From Planctomycetota bacterium (GTDB taxonomy: Bacteria > Planctomycetota > Uabimicrobiia > Uabimicrobiales > Uabimicrobiaceae), in NCBI GenBank assembly GCA_029260735.1, contig JAJDCR010000042.1, positions 1 to 64,000 of the forward strand: a stretch of 64,000 nucleotides of DNA, in the 5' to 3' direction. The translations under genes and the position numbers were made by a program. Every line of letters begins with the position of its first letter. Position 1 is the stretch's first letter. The notes beneath the pieces were generated by a model that had not been told where the DNA came from, ran no database searches, and saw only the letters and a program-made list of their open reading frames with translations. Positions 61,843 through 64,000 of this stretch are shown piece by piece.

Positions 61843-63990
61843 CTAATTATTTTTTGATTCATCCGCTTTGCTAGATTTAAGGCCATACCATCTATTGATG
61901 ACAGAAGAAGAACTCGAAACCAAAGAAAAACTAATTTTGTTGTAACTATCCATGATGATTCTTTTGGATTGAAACTCTCTTTCTTGTTTTCCTGTTGTAC
62001 AAAGCTTGAAAAGACCAAAGAAACCTATGGAGCTATGGGTTAAAAGAACGTTTTGATCATTGGACTTATCTTTATCTCGAACAACTAACTGAACAGGTTC
62101 ATAGGCTTTCCAAAAAACCTCTTTCTTTTCTCTCCAAACAATATTTCTTTTATTTGGATGAAGCTTAAAAGGATACTCTAGTCGGCCTACACGAAGCAAA
62201 ACTTCTACTGTAGGATTCATAACCCAATAGTTACTAGCGAAAGATCCATCGATGAGCTCAAGGGTATAGTTTGCTCCGTGAAGGAGTTGATTGATAAGAA
62301 GAGCTTGCTCCCTTGCATCTTGAAGGTATTTTTTCTCCGGCCCCCAGTGTTTGGTATAGTTTTGATAAAGCTCTACCATTTCCTGAAGACGTTTTCTCCC
62401 ATCCGCTGGACTAAACTCATCTGCTCGGTAGCGAAATTCGCGCCAAATAGAATCTGCTTTGAGAAATTCTTGCTTATCCCACTCTAAAGCGGTCTCTTCT
62501 TTCAGTTTTTCTGCTTTTTCCAACAAATCTTTATAGAGATATTTGTGAGGGGTATACTTGCGAATGAATCCCTCATAAGCCTCATAACGTTTTGCATGGT
62601 CAAAGATTTCCTCCGATGATTGGAGGTGTTTTCTAACCCAATTGTTTTGCACTTCATGGATTTGTGCTTGAAATTCACTTATGTTAGGATCAGCAGGATA
62701 GTTCTTTTGGTATGATTCGAAAAACTCCTTTGCCTTTAAGAGAGCTGTTTCGTCTTCGAAGGCTCGTGCAATTTGTCGAGTCAGTTTATTTTTATCTTCA
62801 TCTTGGAGTTTATTACTCAAAATACGAATATGGATCTCGACATCTTCTTCGACGTAGCCATAGCCCGACCGCTCTCGATAACTCCGCTGAAATTGTTCCA
62901 GAGATTCCAATTTCTGGGGAATAGACAAAAAACTATCGTTCGCTTTAACCAGATAAGGTTGCCATAAATGGTGGATCTCTTGTTTGTCAATTTGCTCTTC
63001 CATTTCGGACACACGACCCCGGTAGTCTTCACTTCCCCAGGTTTCATATGTCTCTAGAACTAAACGCGCTTGGGAAAAGTCATTTTCTTGAAGAGTCGTT
63101 TCATATTGCTGCAAACAAACTTGAAAACGTTTCTCTTCCACTTTATCTAAATATTGGCTGCGATAGATTTCTGCAAAAAATGGCTGATTTTGATACTGCC
63201 TAAATTTATCCAAGGAGTTCAAAGCAATTTCCGATTTTTGATGAAGAATCTTTTGCCAATCATTTTCTAGCTGGGCTTGGGCTAAGTTTTTCCCCCAATT
63301 CTGTAGAGACTCGATCGTTTTCTTTAGATGCGCTTGGTTCGAAATTTTAATTTGATAGGTTTTGAGTAAATTCCAAGAACTTTCATAATTTTTTTGATCT
63401 AAAAACTCATTGAGCTTGGTTTCGAGAAGAGGAACAAAGGCTCCCCAGTATTGTGCTTGCCCTAAAATTTGAGGGAAACGTTGTTCTTGCAGTTCAAAAA
63501 GAGAAATTTTCTCTTGCCAACTAATCATATCTTCTGGCTTCTGGGCCATTTCTTCCAAAGCAAAAGAAACTCGGTGTAAAACATTCTCTCTTTTGTAGCT
63601 AGGGTGATTGAAGTACTTATTTTGGAACTGGTAAAGATTTTCCAGCGCTTCTTTTCCTTTAACTAAAGAGGAAAAACGGAGTTCTTCTTGGTACTCTTCT
63701 CCCGATAGTTTTTCTAATTTTTCCTGAATCTGATTTTTGATATTCTCAGGAAGAGTAGGAGTTTCTGCAAAAATCTTAAGAATACGATAAGCTTGGGTGT
63801 AGTTTCTCTGTTGAAAAGCTCTTTCACTTTCCTCTATAGATTTCTTAAATCTCAACTGGAGTATTTCGTCTCGTATTTTTTGTTTTTCTTCATTGTCCAA
63901 ATAAAGGTCTTCTTTTTTGTCAAAGCTTTCTAAAGAAAGAATAGCTTTCCCTAAGTTTTCCGAAGAGCGTAAAGGAATTAGGTTTTCCAT
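61843..63990 (-). CDS. Large helical protein with possible C2-like end; 5' end may lie outside the window
   Basis: At least 715 aa. The first 540 residues are long helices of TPR/HEAT-like spacing (FKKSIEESERAFQQRNYTQA; AKEFFESYQKNYPADPN). The last ~140 residues are beta-rich, and 'YEPVQLVVRDKDKSNDQNV' resembles the Asp-rich strand of a C2 domain. ATG 63990 has no ribosome site and the frame stays open to the window edge, so the true start may be upstream. Family not recognised; likely works with the adjacent 60740 membrane protein. Confidence 0.75.
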   Translation of the reverse strand: MENLIPLRSSENLGKAILSLESFDKKEDLYLDNEEKQKIRDEILQLRFKKSIEESERAFQQRNYTQAYRILKIFAETPTLPENIKNQIQEKLEKLSGEEYQEELRFSSLVKGKEALENLYQFQNKYFNHPSYKRENVLHRVSFALEEMAQKPEDMISWQEKISLFELQEQRFPQILGQAQYWGAFVPLLETKLNEFLDQKNYESSWNLLKTYQIKISNQAHLKKTIESLQNWGKNLAQAQLENDWQKILHQKSEIALNSLDKFRQYQNQPFFAEIYRSQYLDKVEEKRFQVCLQQYETTLQENDFSQARLVLETYETWGSEDYRGRVSEMEEQIDKQEIHHLWQPYLVKANDSFLSIPQKLESLEQFQRSYRERSGYGYVEEDVEIHIRILSNKLQDEDKNKLTRQIARAFEDETALLKAKEFFESYQKNYPADPNISEFQAQIHEVQNNWVRKHLQSSEEIFDHAKRYEAYEGFIRKYTPHKYLYKDLLEKAEKLKEETALEWDKQEFLKADSIWREFRYRADEFSPADGRKRLQEMVELYQNYTKHWGPEKKYLQDAREQALLINQLLHGANYTLELIDGSFASNYWVMNPTVEVLLRVGRLEYPFKLHPNKRNIVWREKKEVFWKAYEPVQLVVRDKDKSNDQNVLLTHSSIGFFGLFKLCTTGKQEREFQSKRIIMDSYNKISFSLVSSSSSVINRWYGLKSSKADESKNN

Positions 63991-64000
63991 GGCTTTTTGG

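Noticed and set aside
1-64000. CRISPR array, tRNA, rRNA or transposase
   Set aside because: Looked for regular spacers, tRNA-like cloverleafs and DDE/Tyr recombinase motifs by eye; none found, though a tRNA could be missed without tRNAscan-SE.

Overview
The window is AT-rich bacterial DNA. The organism looks like a diderm (Gram-negative type): there are lipoprotein signals, a Tat-lipoprotein signal, two PEP-CTERM proteins and wecB-type glycan genes. Leucine-rich repeats fused to coiled coils, zinc-ribbon/TPR/CHAT proteins, PEP-CTERM proteins, large hybrid kinases and AT-rich intergenic repeats together suggest a low-GC member of the PVC/Planctomycetota group. That placement is inference, because no rRNA, tRNA or other phylogenetic marker is present. 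No CRISPR array or intact transposase was seen.

Layout: (1) 112-5775, an operon with a shortened Hsp70 followed by three membrane-anchored helical proteins and a small protein. 5866-9070 holds a coiled-coil/LRR protein and a secreted YD-like repeat protein. (2) 9071-11879, two genes (TM-SRPBCC protein; secretin N0/N1-like protein) bracketed by about 165-bp imperfect inverted repeats. (3) 11880-13438, a Tat-exported metallophosphoesterase and a DUF1990 protein. (4) 13466-21325, four two-component signalling genes around a duplicated divergent intergenic region. (5) 21826-24411, a UDP-GlcNAc 2-epimerase, a PIG-L deacetylase and a membrane protein. (6) 24581-38379, a tightly packed nonribosomal peptide operon: Nudix, AsnB-type amidotransferase, A-T starter protein, SAM methyltransferase, then a 2758-aa C-A-T-C-A[MT]-T-TE synthetase. 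(7) 38503-40086, two convergent PEP-CTERM proteins; then a 4-TM protein and a NYN-domain protein. (8) 41500-45489 (minus strand), a heterodimeric ABC exporter of YheI/YheH (BmrC/BmrD) type, preceded by an unlisted 31-codon ORF and two intrinsic terminators that look like an attenuation leader. (9) 45828-55407, a lipoprotein and a surface-glycan block (methyltransferase, AsnB, FemAB, DUF354, WecB, polysaccharide deacetylase, hexapeptide acetyltransferase, SGNH-like protein). (10) 55599-59705, a membrane-anchored zinc-ribbon/TPR/CHAT protein. (11) 59860-63990 (minus strand), three unrecognised genes, two of which are adjacent and membrane- or coil-related.

The most notable system is the peptide operon. 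The stand-alone A-T protein should supply the first residue. Module 1 carries a beta-alanine-like adenylation pocket. The module 2 adenylation domain is interrupted by a methyltransferase between motifs a2 and a3, a rare layout. A TE with Glu at the usual Asp position should release a short peptide. A 37-bp motif with promoter-like hexamers lies directly before this operon and recurs at three other places in the window. Also notable are the putative leader-peptide attenuator of the ABC exporter and the inverted-repeat-bounded two-gene cassette.
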